Source of the DNA: Coleofasciculus sp. FACHB-T130
Lineage (GTDB): Bacteria; Cyanobacteriota; Cyanobacteriia; Cyanobacteriales; FACHB-T130
Direction: 5' to 3'
Assembly (NCBI RefSeq): GCF_014695375.1
Contig: NZ_JACJOG010000009.1
Coordinates: 44,113 to 108,112, forward strand
DNA length: 64,000 bases
Made by a program: the position numbers and the translations under genes. Shown here in pieces: positions 1-9,063 of the stretch; the first letter of the stretch is position 1; the number at the start of each line of letters is the position of its first letter. Below the pieces are notes generated by a model, which did no database searches, had not been told where the DNA came from, and saw nothing but the letters and a program-made list of their open reading frames with translations.

Positions 1-533
1 ATTTTTTTAGGCAGATTCACTGCAAAACTTCGTTTTAAAGTAACCCAGCTTGTAGTAAATACTACAGTCAACAACACCACGGTTTAAATGACTTTTATTC
101 CCAATCTGTGGATGCATCTGTATGTAGTCAATGATTTCCGACTTTAGGACTCAATACCCACTTTACTCTCCTAAGTACCAAGTCCTCCAGTAAGCAGCGC
201 TGCTTTCATGCAATAACTTCGTAATTCTCACAGAGAGTAGCTTTTTTATCTAGATGTACCAGTTTAAGCCGAGATTAAATAAGAAAAAATTTAATCGCTT
301 ATTCCGTAATGATTTTAGTCGAAAAATCGTTAATAAACTATCAAGACTCCATAAATATGCATTCTTTTATATAAAGATTTGGCAAAGCAGGCAATTTCTC
401 ACGTAGCTCCCTAATTTCGTAAGAGCATTCAAAAAAAATACCCAGGTAAGTTGCACAATCGTTGATAACCAGGATTTTAAGTAAGCTCTGATAATTTCAA
501 AGGTTATTTGCAGCAAATCGCCACTAATTGTTA
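1..533. other. intergenic, no gene seen
   Basis: This AT-rich stretch lies downstream of the minus-strand polysaccharide genes. I see no convincing reading frame, RNA gene or strong terminator hairpin in it. It may hold the 3' untranslated end of the operon or flank a gene outside the window. Confidence 0.5.
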
Positions 534-1949
534 CTACTCAATAGCTACGTTATTTTGAGGGTTATCGTTACCCTCATTTATCTCATATTTCGTACCCCTT
601 AAAATGTATAGACATACTAAAACCATTAAACCGCCAGCCAGTAAATAAGACAGAAAAATGTTTAGGGGGAGAAAAGCTATTTTTTTGTACGCTAAATCCT
701 TAGCGATCGCAAAATAATTACTGGTTAAGAAATAACTTATAGCCAGGAAATAAATCGTAAACTTTCCTAATACTTTTTTGGTTAATAAATAAGGAAGTAA
801 AAAAGCATAAATTGGCAAAAGAATCCCATAATGATGTTCCCAAGCAATTGGAGAAGCAATTGTGGAGGTTAATGCAATAATAGAGAAATCCGTGATACTT
901 CCTTTCTCACTCGTTAGCATTGGCAAGAATAGAGCTGCTGAAATTAAAGCGATTGAACTTAGTACTGTTCCCAAGTAAACCCAAGGGTTATAGGGCGGGA
1001 AAGAATTATGATTAAAGTTAAGAATGGGATCGTTAAATAACCATCTATTTAAAACACCATTAATTGATTGGTTTGTAAAAAAAGTTTCGCCGTGCTTGGA
1101 AATAAATGATAATACGCTTAAGTAGTTAACATGATCTGCAAAGCCAATTAAGGATATTGAAACTATCAATCCAAGCGAGCTTGTGGCGATAAATCCCAGA
1201 GTAAAGCTCCATTGCTTACGCAAAATTCCCCATATCAAAATCAGAGCATACTGGGGCTTAATCAGGCACATTATTCCTCCTAAAATGCCTGCGATTTTTT
1301 TCCTATCTGTCATCCAACACCAAAAAAGCACAGCAAACAAAGCATTAAGCCAACACTGAATCTGCCCTAATGTATAGGCTTTCACTACCGGGTAAAAACT
1401 CAAACTTAAACAAACTAGGAAAAAATTGATAGCAATTCGCTCGAATCTCGGTATTGCTCCGTTTTCTTTCCATTTGTGCTTTTTTAAACTTAAATTAAAT
1501 ATTTGAATAACAAAAAAAATCGTTAGGATAATAAAATTCCATGAAATAAATTTTAAAGTATTAAATATAGATAATCCAATATTTCTTAGAAATCCCTCAA
1601 CTACATTTATTTTTAGAAAATAGAAGACCAGCAGAGAGGTAGGGGGATACTGAAATTTTGTTTGTTCTTCAAAAAAAACCTTAGAGTATAATAATTGCTG
1701 ATGCTCGGATTGAATATAGTTGAACGCTTCTAGCATGGGTTCCCATGAATCATTGATGGTTCGCCCGTACCGCAAGAAGATTTCAGTTCTAGATAATCCT
1801 AGGTCTTTCCACTCTGTAGAAAACAGGGTTATTAATATAAAATTAACGACGACAACATTAGCAAACGTAAAGAGCAAGAGGTTTCGAGTTAAAGGATTTA
1901 ATCTTCGCCAATAGTTCAGTAAATTGACTAAAATAAGCGAAAAATACAT
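534..1949 (-). CDS. GT87-like (DUF2029) polytopic membrane glycosyltransferase
   Basis: The 471-residue protein is almost wholly hydrophobic, with about ten or more membrane segments. It has a conserved-looking QYPPTS stretch near residue 100, after a first extracytoplasmic loop, and a WEHHYG stretch near residue 370. This layout fits the DUF2029/GT87 family of polyprenyl-phosphate-sugar dependent transferases, which move sugars or mannose onto lipid or polysaccharide acceptors at the membrane. It is the last of six minus-strand genes that look like a cell-surface polysaccharide cluster. The family call rests on general architecture and the YPP loop; donor and acceptor are unknown. A less specific reading is a GT-C fold membrane protein of unknown function. 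Confidence 0.7.
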   Translation of the reverse strand: MYFSLILVNLLNYWRRLNPLTRNLLLFTFANVVVVNFILITLFSTEWKDLGLSRTEIFLRYGRTINDSWEPMLEAFNYIQSEHQQLLYSKVFFEEQTKFQYPPTSLLVFYFLKINVVEGFLRNIGLSIFNTLKFISWNFIILTIFFVIQIFNLSLKKHKWKENGAIPRFERIAINFFLVCLSLSFYPVVKAYTLGQIQCWLNALFAVLFWCWMTDRKKIAGILGGIMCLIKPQYALILIWGILRKQWSFTLGFIATSSLGLIVSISLIGFADHVNYLSVLSFISKHGETFFTNQSINGVLNRWLFNDPILNFNHNSFPPYNPWVYLGTVLSSIALISAALFLPMLTSEKGSITDFSIIALTSTIASPIAWEHHYGILLPIYAFLLPYLLTKKVLGKFTIYFLAISYFLTSNYFAIAKDLAYKKIAFLPLNIFLSYLLAGGLMVLVCLYILRGTKYEINEGNDNPQNNVAIE

Positions 1950-2097
1950 ATGCTTCTTCTATACTCCTTGATTAGATTTGAATTTGAGATTTTTGTTAGT
2001 TCGCTTTTTTAGCCCTATCAACTCCTTTAATCAGTTCAAGCTAGCTTACGGCAAATTCGCAATACTTAAACATGCCCTATCTTGACTACGAAACTCG

Positions 2098-3402
2098 TTA
2101 TACTTTGTTCAAGCTTAAATTTGATTGTTGATACAAGGAAACTAACGTGTCAACGAATTGTGCATTGTTTAAAAGTTGGGTGATTACAAACAGTAATAAC
2201 AAGGCATTTAATACTTTTGAGCTAATCCCTTCTGCATGACTATAGAATTTTAGAGAAAGAGCCACCCAACTCAATACTAAAAAAGTCCAATTCGGAGTAA
2301 ACAAGAACAGCTCATAGTCTTTTCCATAAATATTATGTAGTAAAAAATTAAATAAAATACAAAAAATTAAACTCCTCATTATCGGCATTTTATCGGCGCG
2401 AAACTTAATAAAGGCATAAAGACTCCAAAGGAGTAAAACTGTCCACAGCAAAAAAGCGATAATGCCTGGTATGTAAAGTGCTGTAATAGATGGAGGATCG
2501 AAGTTCACCCAAGGTGCAGGTGCAGAATTAAGTTTTACCCAAGAAGGTGGGTTATCTTCAATAGTTCTCCATATATGCGGCTTAATGGCAATAAAATTGA
2601 ATATAAAAATATATCCTAGCAATTTTAGGATTCTCGAAAAAATACTGCTAGATTGAGCGGGCAAATTTACATAATCTCCCTCTTTAGAGTAATAACTTCC
2701 TGGAATAAAAAATAGATCGACACTTGGATATATCAACTTCTGCAAGAGGTTCAAAGCAATAGCACCAGACAAAACTAACCCGATGAAAATAATCAGTTTT
2801 GTAAAAACTTTTTTATTAAAGCTACCCTGATAGATGCTGAAAAAATAGGCAATAATCCCCTGCACTACGTTACTTATTACCATGCCGAGCGCAAAAATAG
2901 TTGCTGGAACCATGTAGATTAAGCTGCCTGGGTAAGCAACTGCCAGCAAATAAATAATAATCAGACTACAGGCAGCGAAAATAAACGTATCGGGAACCGA
3001 ACTGAAAAATATATGAGATGTAGATAATCCTAAGATAGCCGAGTAGAGAATGGCGTGAAAAGGCTTAAACCCCAGTTTTTGGAAAAAAACTAAGGTTAAA
3101 ACAACGCAAACAGCTCCAAAAAAGGTACTAAATAGTATGCCAACAATTTCCCCAGAACCAATTATTTTTTTGAGTAAAAATCCTAGAGGATTAAAGACAA
3201 GAATAAATAAAGGATGAGTATGAGTGCGCCAAAAATTAATTTTATACGTGGTTAGTTGAGTAATAACTCGATGATAATCTGAATGAAATAGTAAGTCGGA
3301 ACGCTTGACTCCAAGTACTCCGGTAAAAAAAAGAGACAAACTGGAGAAAAGGTAAAGTATCCAAAAGGTTAGAAATGTTCCAACTCTAATTCTTGAAAAC
3401 AT
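2098..3402 (-). CDS. polytopic membrane protein, possible GT-C/ArnT-like transferase
   Basis: The 434-residue protein has about ten predicted membrane helices. After the first helix it shows a loop with RSDLLFHSDYHR and then THTHPLFILVFNP, an arrangement like the first-loop acidic and HP motifs of GT-C fold transferases such as ArnT or PMT relatives. That assignment is inference; the sequence does not identify the sugar or acceptor. It sits between another polytopic transferase-like gene and a GT2 gene on the same strand, which supports a role in assembling or modifying an exported polysaccharide. The 3' end is 148 bases upstream of the next gene in the cluster. Confidence 0.6.
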   Translation of the reverse strand: MFSRIRVGTFLTFWILYLFSSLSLFFTGVLGVKRSDLLFHSDYHRVITQLTTYKINFWRTHTHPLFILVFNPLGFLLKKIIGSGEIVGILFSTFFGAVCVVLTLVFFQKLGFKPFHAILYSAILGLSTSHIFFSSVPDTFIFAACSLIIIYLLAVAYPGSLIYMVPATIFALGMVISNVVQGIIAYFFSIYQGSFNKKVFTKLIIFIGLVLSGAIALNLLQKLIYPSVDLFFIPGSYYSKEGDYVNLPAQSSSIFSRILKLLGYIFIFNFIAIKPHIWRTIEDNPPSWVKLNSAPAPWVNFDPPSITALYIPGIIAFLLWTVLLLWSLYAFIKFRADKMPIMRSLIFCILFNFLLHNIYGKDYELFLFTPNWTFLVLSWVALSLKFYSHAEGISSKVLNALLLLFVITQLLNNAQFVDTLVSLYQQSNLSLNKV

Positions 3403-3442
3403 TTAAGATTCTGTCCTGTATCTCAGACAATAATTGCAATTC

Positions 3443-4309
3443 TTAGAAGGCTAAAATTCGGTACTTAACGCAACCTTGTAAACGTCCTATACGCCAAGCC
3501 AAATCTTTTACCCATTTACTACGGGTTTCCTTAGTGAATACTTCTTTTGGAAGGCGCTTTAACAAGTGCAACCAAGCTTTTCCACTGGTCTTCCATGAAA
3601 GCTGGGGCATACCCAAGGGTTGATACTTTTTATATAGAAAAACATCATACTCTCCCCACAGGCGTGCCTGCTTGTACATACCGTTCAGAGTGCTGCGGAG
3701 CCGGTAATGAACGACTGCGTCTTTTACAAAGTGAAGTTTTACCCCGGCAAGTTGGAGCCGCCAACAATAGTCTACATCTTGCAGCCGGATCATGTTTTCA
3801 TCAAAACCGCCGATAGATTCGTGCAGCGAGCGTTTAACACCAAGATTGCAGCTACCTGCAAAAGGCAGATAAGGAGGATATTTGTATTCAAGAAGCTCAT
3901 TTCGCTGCTTAAGTGTATAAACTTTTTGTACCCAAGGTTCGTTAAGCTTTTGATATTCAAGGCGACCTGCTACAAATTCATACTTCGAGAGCGCTTCCCC
4001 CATAGCAGCAACCCATCCAGGAGCCACTTCGTCGTCAGCATCGCAGAACACCAGTGCGTCGCCAGTCGCCGCTTTTGCAGCAGTATTCCGTGCATAGGAA
4101 CGCCCTTGCTGTTTAGATGAATCAACGATGCGGAGATTGGGTAACCGTTCTTTATATTGTTCCACAATTGCTAATGAATCGTCAGTGGAGCCGTTATCGG
4201 AGATAATTAATTCCCATGAGTTAAAGTAGTCTTGGTTTGCCAATGCTTCAAGTTGAATTGCAAGGGTATCTGCTGCATTAAAACAGGGAATAATAATACT
4301 TAACTTCAT
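3443..4309 (-). CDS. family 2 glycosyltransferase
   Basis: The 288-residue protein has a complete GT-A type GT2 catalytic domain. The N-terminus MKLSIIIPCFNAADT begins the nucleotide-binding fold, DNGSTDD (residues 38-44) is the first acidic motif, DAD (90-92) is the metal-binding DxD equivalent, and QDVDYCWRL near residue 178 matches the catalytic-base ED-type region. It should transfer a sugar from a nucleotide sugar to a growing glycan on the cytoplasmic side. There is no membrane segment. The gene is 40 bases downstream of its GT4-side neighbourhood and 41 bases upstream of the polytopic protein gene, consistent with one transcription unit. The specific linkage cannot be read from the sequence. 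Confidence 0.85.
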   Translation of the reverse strand: MKLSIIIPCFNAADTLAIQLEALANQDYFNSWELIISDNGSTDDSLAIVEQYKERLPNLRIVDSSKQQGRSYARNTAAKAATGDALVFCDADDEVAPGWVAAMGEALSKYEFVAGRLEYQKLNEPWVQKVYTLKQRNELLEYKYPPYLPFAGSCNLGVKRSLHESIGGFDENMIRLQDVDYCWRLQLAGVKLHFVKDAVVHYRLRSTLNGMYKQARLWGEYDVFLYKKYQPLGMPQLSWKTSGKAWLHLLKRLPKEVFTKETRSKWVKDLAWRIGRLQGCVKYRILAF

Positions 4310-4383
4310 AAATCAATCTTCCGCTTCGCACCCATAGCTATATTAAGTAATTTTATGTACTAGCTACTTAATATATTTGACAC

Positions 4384-5571
4384 TTATTCTCTTTGCAAGT
4401 CATCTTCAACTTTATCTAAGACTTTAGTCACAACCTCCTGATATCGAGTTAGGCTAAAAGTATTCAACGCTTTCATGCGAGTCTGTTCCCAATCCACAGG
4501 AGGAGTTGTACCATTGACAATCGCAAGAATTGTTTGGGCGATTGATTCACCTGTTGGTTCGCAAGTCCAAAAGTCCACTTCTGGGTCGAAGAATTCTTTT
4601 AAACCAGGAAAGTTCATATTCAAGGTTGGTATTCCCATTGCAAGGGATTCGACTAATTTATTGGGGGTTGCACTATTACGCGCCCTTTCGTTATTACCAA
4701 ATACACCTAGGGCTAGGTCGCAATTTTCTACTAAATATTTAGGTAGAGATCCATCAGAAAACTTTAAATCTTTTCTAAGAAAAACGCGATCGCTTAGTTC
4801 CTCTTCCTTGATTTTCTTTTCGTAGGCATGAAACCGTTCTGCATATCCAGATCCATAAGCACCAAATAAATTGCAAGTAAACGGTATCTCTTTTTCCTTT
4901 AAAATTTTCATGGCTTGTAATATATTATCTACTCCGTGTAAAGGAAGAATTGTTCCCCACCAGCAGATATTTAGGATACCATCCTCCATAAATTGTCTTT
5001 TAAGGCTTAGTCTAGATTCGGTAAATAAAGGAGCAATAAAAACTTTGTTTGTATCGAGTTCAACGTCTAAAACTTTTGCCCAGTAAGCAAGTTCATAAGC
5101 AGACAGGTGAATAATATAATCTGTTTTTGTAAACGCTAGGATATCTTTCTTCAATATTTCTTTGGCTGCTTTACTTCCTTCTTGGATGTCATCTTTATTT
5201 CTTACATAAGTGTCATACATCGATATGTATGGTTCTATGACCACTTTATTTTTAAAGATTTTTGACACCCACAAAGCACTTTGAATAAAATTAGCGCTCA
5301 TTGGCAATACGTAGATTACGTCTGCCAAAGCAGCTTTTACAAAAAGCTCTATAAGATAAAATTTAGAGAAAACTTTGCGAATAAATTGAGTAAAAAAGGT
5401 TTGTCTTCCTCTTCCTCGGAGGTAAAAATCTGGATAGACGAAGGAAACATAGTATCCAGAATCCAACAAAAACTTGAGCAAATTTTCGCAACGATAAGCT
5501 CCATGTACATTTCCATAGAGCAAAACCTTGATTTTTTTCTTGAAAATTGACATGGTTGATGCAGCTACCAT
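4384..5571 (-). CDS. family 4/1 (GT-B) glycosyltransferase
   Basis: The 395-residue protein has a GT-B architecture. The N-terminal half is variable (KIKVLLYGNVHGAYRCENLL start). The C-terminal half has the donor-binding signature around ATPNKLVESLAMGIPTLNMN (about residues 305-325), typical of GT4 and related enzymes, ending with a long helix. It probably adds a sugar in the same polysaccharide pathway as its minus-strand neighbours. ATG at 5571 gives the longest form; an ATG six codons in (5553) is an equally good start and begins directly at MSIFKKKIKVLLYG. It lacks the classical EX7E pair in obvious form, so the exact subfamily is uncertain. Confidence 0.75.
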   Translation of the reverse strand: MVAASTMSIFKKKIKVLLYGNVHGAYRCENLLKFLLDSGYYVSFVYPDFYLRGRGRQTFFTQFIRKVFSKFYLIELFVKAALADVIYVLPMSANFIQSALWVSKIFKNKVVIEPYISMYDTYVRNKDDIQEGSKAAKEILKKDILAFTKTDYIIHLSAYELAYWAKVLDVELDTNKVFIAPLFTESRLSLKRQFMEDGILNICWWGTILPLHGVDNILQAMKILKEKEIPFTCNLFGAYGSGYAERFHAYEKKIKEEELSDRVFLRKDLKFSDGSLPKYLVENCDLALGVFGNNERARNSATPNKLVESLAMGIPTLNMNFPGLKEFFDPEVDFWTCEPTGESIAQTILAIVNGTTPPVDWEQTRMKALNTFSLTRYQEVVTKVLDKVEDDLQRE

Positions 5572-5738
5572 TTAAAAAACCAGTTCAACCAGGCGAAACT
5601 TAGCACGTCTATGTCAAGTTTAGTTCAATAGACGTTCGTTTGATTAATTGAACCTTATTAAAAGTCAACGGTTATGAGCTTAATAAAATCAATTAACAAA
5701 ATTCCTCGAACTACTTAGTTGTAATTCTTGTATTTTTA

Positions 5739-6716
5739 CTAATTTTTCCCCGTTAGAAATTTCATTTGCATACTTTTTTTCAAAAAATAAAATGGACTCA
5801 CTAAACTGCTCAAGAAAAATTCCATTTCGCAAGCAGCAACCAGGTCAGTTTTTAACTTACCTCTATATTTAATTAGTTGAAGAATGGCTCTACGCAGGTT
5901 TCCTAAAAGGATTCTGGTAATAATAATTGGCTTTTGCCAATTATTAGCATTAATCATGCGTAGCTGACAAATACTTAAGCCTACCCCTCGAATCAGGGTT
6001 ATTAAGTAATCTTTCTCTAGCCGCCACTTGGGAATTTGATGATAAATACACATTTCGGGGTTGTACCAAATTTCCCAACCAGCGCGTCCGATGTAGAGTA
6101 GCGCTTCAAAATCTTCTCCTTTGGCTGCCAAGGATGACCCAACTGGTCCCTGAAGAACAAGTTGAGCGGGAACGTTGTCTAGCCACACTTGCTTTTGGAC
6201 AACTAATCCGGCTCCTGGAGGAAGGCTTAAATTCTCCGGGTCGTATAGATTAGGTTTTGAACCTCTTTCTTTCAGTGCCAAAAAAGATTGAATTCTTTCA
6301 AAGTTTTCTGGCGGATAAACTTCAAATTCGCCTTTTATCTGACCTCCAAAAGCACCTGCTTTTGGATGAGATTTCCCGAAGGAGTAGGCTGCTGCTACCC
6401 AATTTGGGTTCGGAAAATTATCATCATCCAAAAAACCAATAAAAGTACCTCTTGCTTCCTTAATGGCGCGTAATCTTGCAAACACTGCGCCTTGCTGTGG
6501 CTCAAAGTAATACATGAGCGGATATGCTTGAGGCCAGTTAGATTGATATTCTTGAATGATTTTGGCGGTGTTGTCAGTGCTATTGTTATCGACGACAACC
6601 ACTTCCCAAGAAATCTGCTCGGTGCCTACCTGCGATCGCAATCGCTCCAAAACGGCTGGTAGAAGCTTTTCCCCGTTGTAAGTGCGAATTGCTACAGTAA
6701 AGTCTACCTTAGACAT
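5739..6716 (-). CDS. hpsE: HpsE-type GT2 glycosyltransferase (copy 1)
   Basis: The 325-residue protein starts VDFTVAIRTYNGEKLLP, the form typical of the hormogonium polysaccharide glycosyltransferase HpsE. It carries DNNSTDNT (43-50) and the DDD metal motif in GFLDDDN (residues 97-99), then LPPGAGLVV and a KGEDFEALLYIGRAGWEIWY segment that holds the catalytic-base region. In filamentous cyanobacteria the hps genes make the polysaccharide extruded during gliding of hormogonia (known for the family). It is adjacent to a second copy at 6841-7869 with the same domain order, so the two arose by duplication. This copy lacks the longer C-terminal tail of its neighbour. The exact sugar is unknown. 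Confidence 0.8.
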   Translation of the reverse strand: MSKVDFTVAIRTYNGEKLLPAVLERLRSQVGTEQISWEVVVVDNNSTDNTAKIIQEYQSNWPQAYPLMYYFEPQQGAVFARLRAIKEARGTFIGFLDDDNFPNPNWVAAAYSFGKSHPKAGAFGGQIKGEFEVYPPENFERIQSFLALKERGSKPNLYDPENLSLPPGAGLVVQKQVWLDNVPAQLVLQGPVGSSLAAKGEDFEALLYIGRAGWEIWYNPEMCIYHQIPKWRLEKDYLITLIRGVGLSICQLRMINANNWQKPIIITRILLGNLRRAILQLIKYRGKLKTDLVAACEMEFFLSSLVSPFYFLKKSMQMKFLTGKN

Positions 6717-6840
6717 ATCTATAAGCCCAGCCCTGATTGGGGTTCAGAAGTTGCCTTCAGAGTAGCCGTGGATTGAGCTAGCGTCAACCCCCACGGCTAA
6801 TTGTTGTCTCCAGTCCAATTTTAAATTTAACCAACCTTTC

Positions 6841-7869
6841 TTATGGGGCAGTAGATACTTTGCGATCTACCAGTCCCGGTAAAGAATTAATGTCTTCTCT
6901 CAAGCCAAATATTTTAGCTTGTCCAAGTTCTAAGTATTTATTTTTGAAAAGGAAAAAGGGACTAATCAAGCTAGATAACAGTAGTTCCCGCTCGCAAGCC
7001 GCAATCAAATCTCTTTGATCTCCTCGATATTTAATCAGATGGAGCATTAGTCTGCGGAGATCGTTGAGCAGGTAAGCTGGAAAAGCTACAGGTCTTTGCC
7101 AGTTCTTCAGACCGAGCATCCGTATGTGGTACCGACTTAAACCCACGCAACGGATGAGAGAAATTAGGTAATCTTTTTCCAATCGCCAGCGGGGAATTTG
7201 ATGGTAAACACGCATTTCGGGATTGTACCAGATTTCCCAACCCGCGCGCTGAATATGCAATGTGGCTTCCAAATCTTCGCTGGCTAACTTAGCTTCTCTC
7301 CCCTTGTGATTGAGGACGAGGCGCTTAGGCACGTTCGCAAGCCAAGCTTGCTTGCGAACCACTAATCCTGCCCCTGGAGGCAGGATCTTCTTGCGTGGTT
7401 CGTAAAGGCTGGCTTCCGCACCTCGATCCACTAATGCCAAGAAACAAGCAATTTTTTTAAAATTTTCAGGTGGCTCGATTTCAAAATTTCCTTGGATTTG
7501 GCTACCGTAGGCACCCGCTTCTGGATGCGCTTGACCGAAGGCATAAGCAGCAGCAACCCAGTTAGAGTCAGGCAGATTGTCATCATCTAAAAAGCCAATT
7601 AAAGTGCCTCTGGCTTCTTCAACAGCCCGTTGGCGAGCAAATGCAGCTCCTTGCTCAACTTCCAACGTGTAGTGTAGCGGAGCAACTTCTGACCAGTTGG
7701 CTTGATATTCTTGAACAATTTTTGCGGTTTTGTCGGTGCTGTTGTTATCAACAACAATAATTTCCCACGAAAAGTGTTCGGTGTTGATCTGCTCTCTGAG
7801 TCGATCGAGAACTTCGGGTAAACGCTTTTCACTATTAAAGGTGGGAATGGCTACTGTAACGTCAACCAT
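6841..7869 (-). CDS. hpsE: HpsE-type GT2 glycosyltransferase (copy 2)
   Basis: The 342-residue protein is paralogous to the downstream 325-residue protein along its whole length. The N-terminus is VDVTVAIPTFNSEKRLP, DNNSTDKT lies at 41-48, the metal motif DDD at 95-97, followed by ILPPGAGLVVRKQAW and ASEDLEATLHIQRAGWEIWYNPEMRVYHQIPRW. It is the first gene of the minus-strand cluster, so the promoter for the run of genes probably lies in the long non-coding stretch upstream of 7869. A 17-residue tail beyond the shared region (NSLPGLVDRKVSTAP) distinguishes it from copy 1. It is expected to act at the cytoplasmic membrane in hormogonium-type polysaccharide synthesis. Confidence 0.8.
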   Translation of the reverse strand: MVDVTVAIPTFNSEKRLPEVLDRLREQINTEHFSWEIIVVDNNSTDKTAKIVQEYQANWSEVAPLHYTLEVEQGAAFARQRAVEEARGTLIGFLDDDNLPDSNWVAAAYAFGQAHPEAGAYGSQIQGNFEIEPPENFKKIACFLALVDRGAEASLYEPRKKILPPGAGLVVRKQAWLANVPKRLVLNHKGREAKLASEDLEATLHIQRAGWEIWYNPEMRVYHQIPRWRLEKDYLISLIRCVGLSRYHIRMLGLKNWQRPVAFPAYLLNDLRRLMLHLIKYRGDQRDLIAACERELLLSSLISPFFLFKNKYLELGQAKIFGLREDINSLPGLVDRKVSTAP

Positions 7870-8770
7870 AAGTTTTGACCGGTTTTTTGAGTAGATAGAT
7901 GCCGATGTTGTGTTAGTAGAGCTTGGGTGAGAACACCAACTTCAAAACGATGCAGATTAGTAGTACCTACTGCTCTTGCACTTTCCCCTGAATGGCGTGG
8001 GGTACGTCGAGCTTTGTAGAAGGCCTACTAAATCTTCCCCGCGATAATGCTTAAGTAGACTGACAGCGAAGCGGTTGCTGGGTTGAGCGATCGCTCTCTC
8101 GTTGCAGTCAACCTCAGTTATCTTGGTTAAATCTACACCATTGGATCGGGGTTTTTACGGAAAACTTTCTTAAAGCTTCATAAGATTTTACCCAATACTT
8201 AGGAACTCATCTACACATGGGTTAAGTATCTTTACTCAAGCTTTAAATTTCCGGGTTTTGTGGGGACTCTTGTGAAGTTTAGATAAAGTTAGATTAAAAG
8301 GCTCGCCAAAAACGACTTTTATCGTTAGTCCATATCTTAGAAGAGATGCGCACGTAATATCATCTGTAATAAGACATAAATGGGATTCGGCAATCGAGCC
8401 TTTGGGTATACCCATATACTTCACCGTGGCGAGCGAGCAGATAAATTGCCTAAATTCTCGTGGTGTTGGGGGTAGCCCGCAGGCATCCTCTGGCAGTGAG
8501 TCTGGGTTCAGCAGTGACCGACTCCAAGGGTACAGCAGAAATTAGCGAATCCCTGGACGTGGGACACGGCAAGCCGTCTACTTCACCCTGGCGGGAGACA
8601 CGACCTAATTAGGCTCGTTCCGTTAAAATATTTGGAAAAGTAAATCTTTAATGTCTTTGAGTTGGAGGGTGCGGCTTCTCCCCTCAAAATGTGCTGAGTA
8701 TTGAGCATTCTCTTGCTTGGCTCAGTTCTCAATCCCGAACAAACTGGGGTGTAGGTCGCGCAAGTATTTG
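7870..8770. other. long non-coding stretch upstream of the polysaccharide cluster
   Basis: About 900 bases without a gene I can support. It should contain the promoter of the minus-strand glycosyltransferase run and that of the plus-strand small protein at 8771. A 62-codon minus frame at 8236-8424 has no good ribosome binding site and no recognisable family. Around 8568-8582 there is a degenerate copy of the GGGACACGGCA repeat seen at 8978 and 28469. The GC-richer part 8440-8620 could fold but matches no RNA family that I recognise. Confidence 0.4.
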
Positions 8771-8962
8771 ATGAATTCAGAAAACCGCAAATTTACACCG
8801 GAACAATCTCAGTCGCAGCCAGAACCAGTGCCGCAGCTCAAGCGCACCGTTCATCCAGACAGCCTGAAATTTATGAATATGGCAAAAGAGATTCTCGATA
8901 GCCCTGCTGTTCAACAAGCTGTTGAGGGTGAAAAGCAAAAAACAAAAGACGGGAACGAATGA
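8771..8962 (+). CDS. small hydrophilic hypothetical protein
   Basis: The 63-residue product (MNSENRKFTPEQSQSQPEPV start) has a Gln/Pro-rich N-terminal third. The rest is helical and includes HPDSLKFMNMAKEILDSPAVQQAVEGE, which looks like a short conserved segment of unknown function. I chose the ATG at 8771 because the longer frame from 8717 adds residues (QFSIPNKLGCRSRK) that look unlike the rest. An inverted repeat 15 bases after the stop may act as its terminator. There is no membrane segment or cysteine in the chosen form. I do not recognise a named family. Confidence 0.5.
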   Translation: MNSENRKFTPEQSQSQPEPVPQLKRTVHPDSLKFMNMAKEILDSPAVQQAVEGEKQKTKDGNE

Positions 8963-8977
8963 GTGATTGAGGAAAAG

Positions 8978-9006
8978 TAGGGACACAGGCATTGCCTGTG
9001 TCCCTA
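8978..9006. repeat. perfect 13-bp inverted repeat, terminator-like
   Basis: TAGGGACACAGGC (8978-8990) pairs perfectly with 8994-9006 around a 3-base loop. It lies between the plus-strand small gene ending at 8962 and the 3' end of minus-strand pepA at 9064, so it may terminate both. No T-run follows. A related element, GGGACACG with an 8-base stem, is found at 28469-28491, and a degenerate one near 8570. This looks like a dispersed palindromic repeat. Confidence 0.7.
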
Positions 9007-9063
9007 CGACAACTCACCATTCCCGATTACCAAGCCTTGGATAATCGGGATGTCTCTGAGATA

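Noticed and set aside
8236..8424. 62-codon minus-strand frame
   Set aside because: No convincing ribosome binding site, no family resemblance, isolated within a long non-coding stretch.
8440..8620. Possible structured RNA (GC-richer block)
   Set aside because: I compared it by memory with 6S RNA, RNase P RNA, tmRNA and SRP RNA and found none of their hallmark sequences; no terminator follows.
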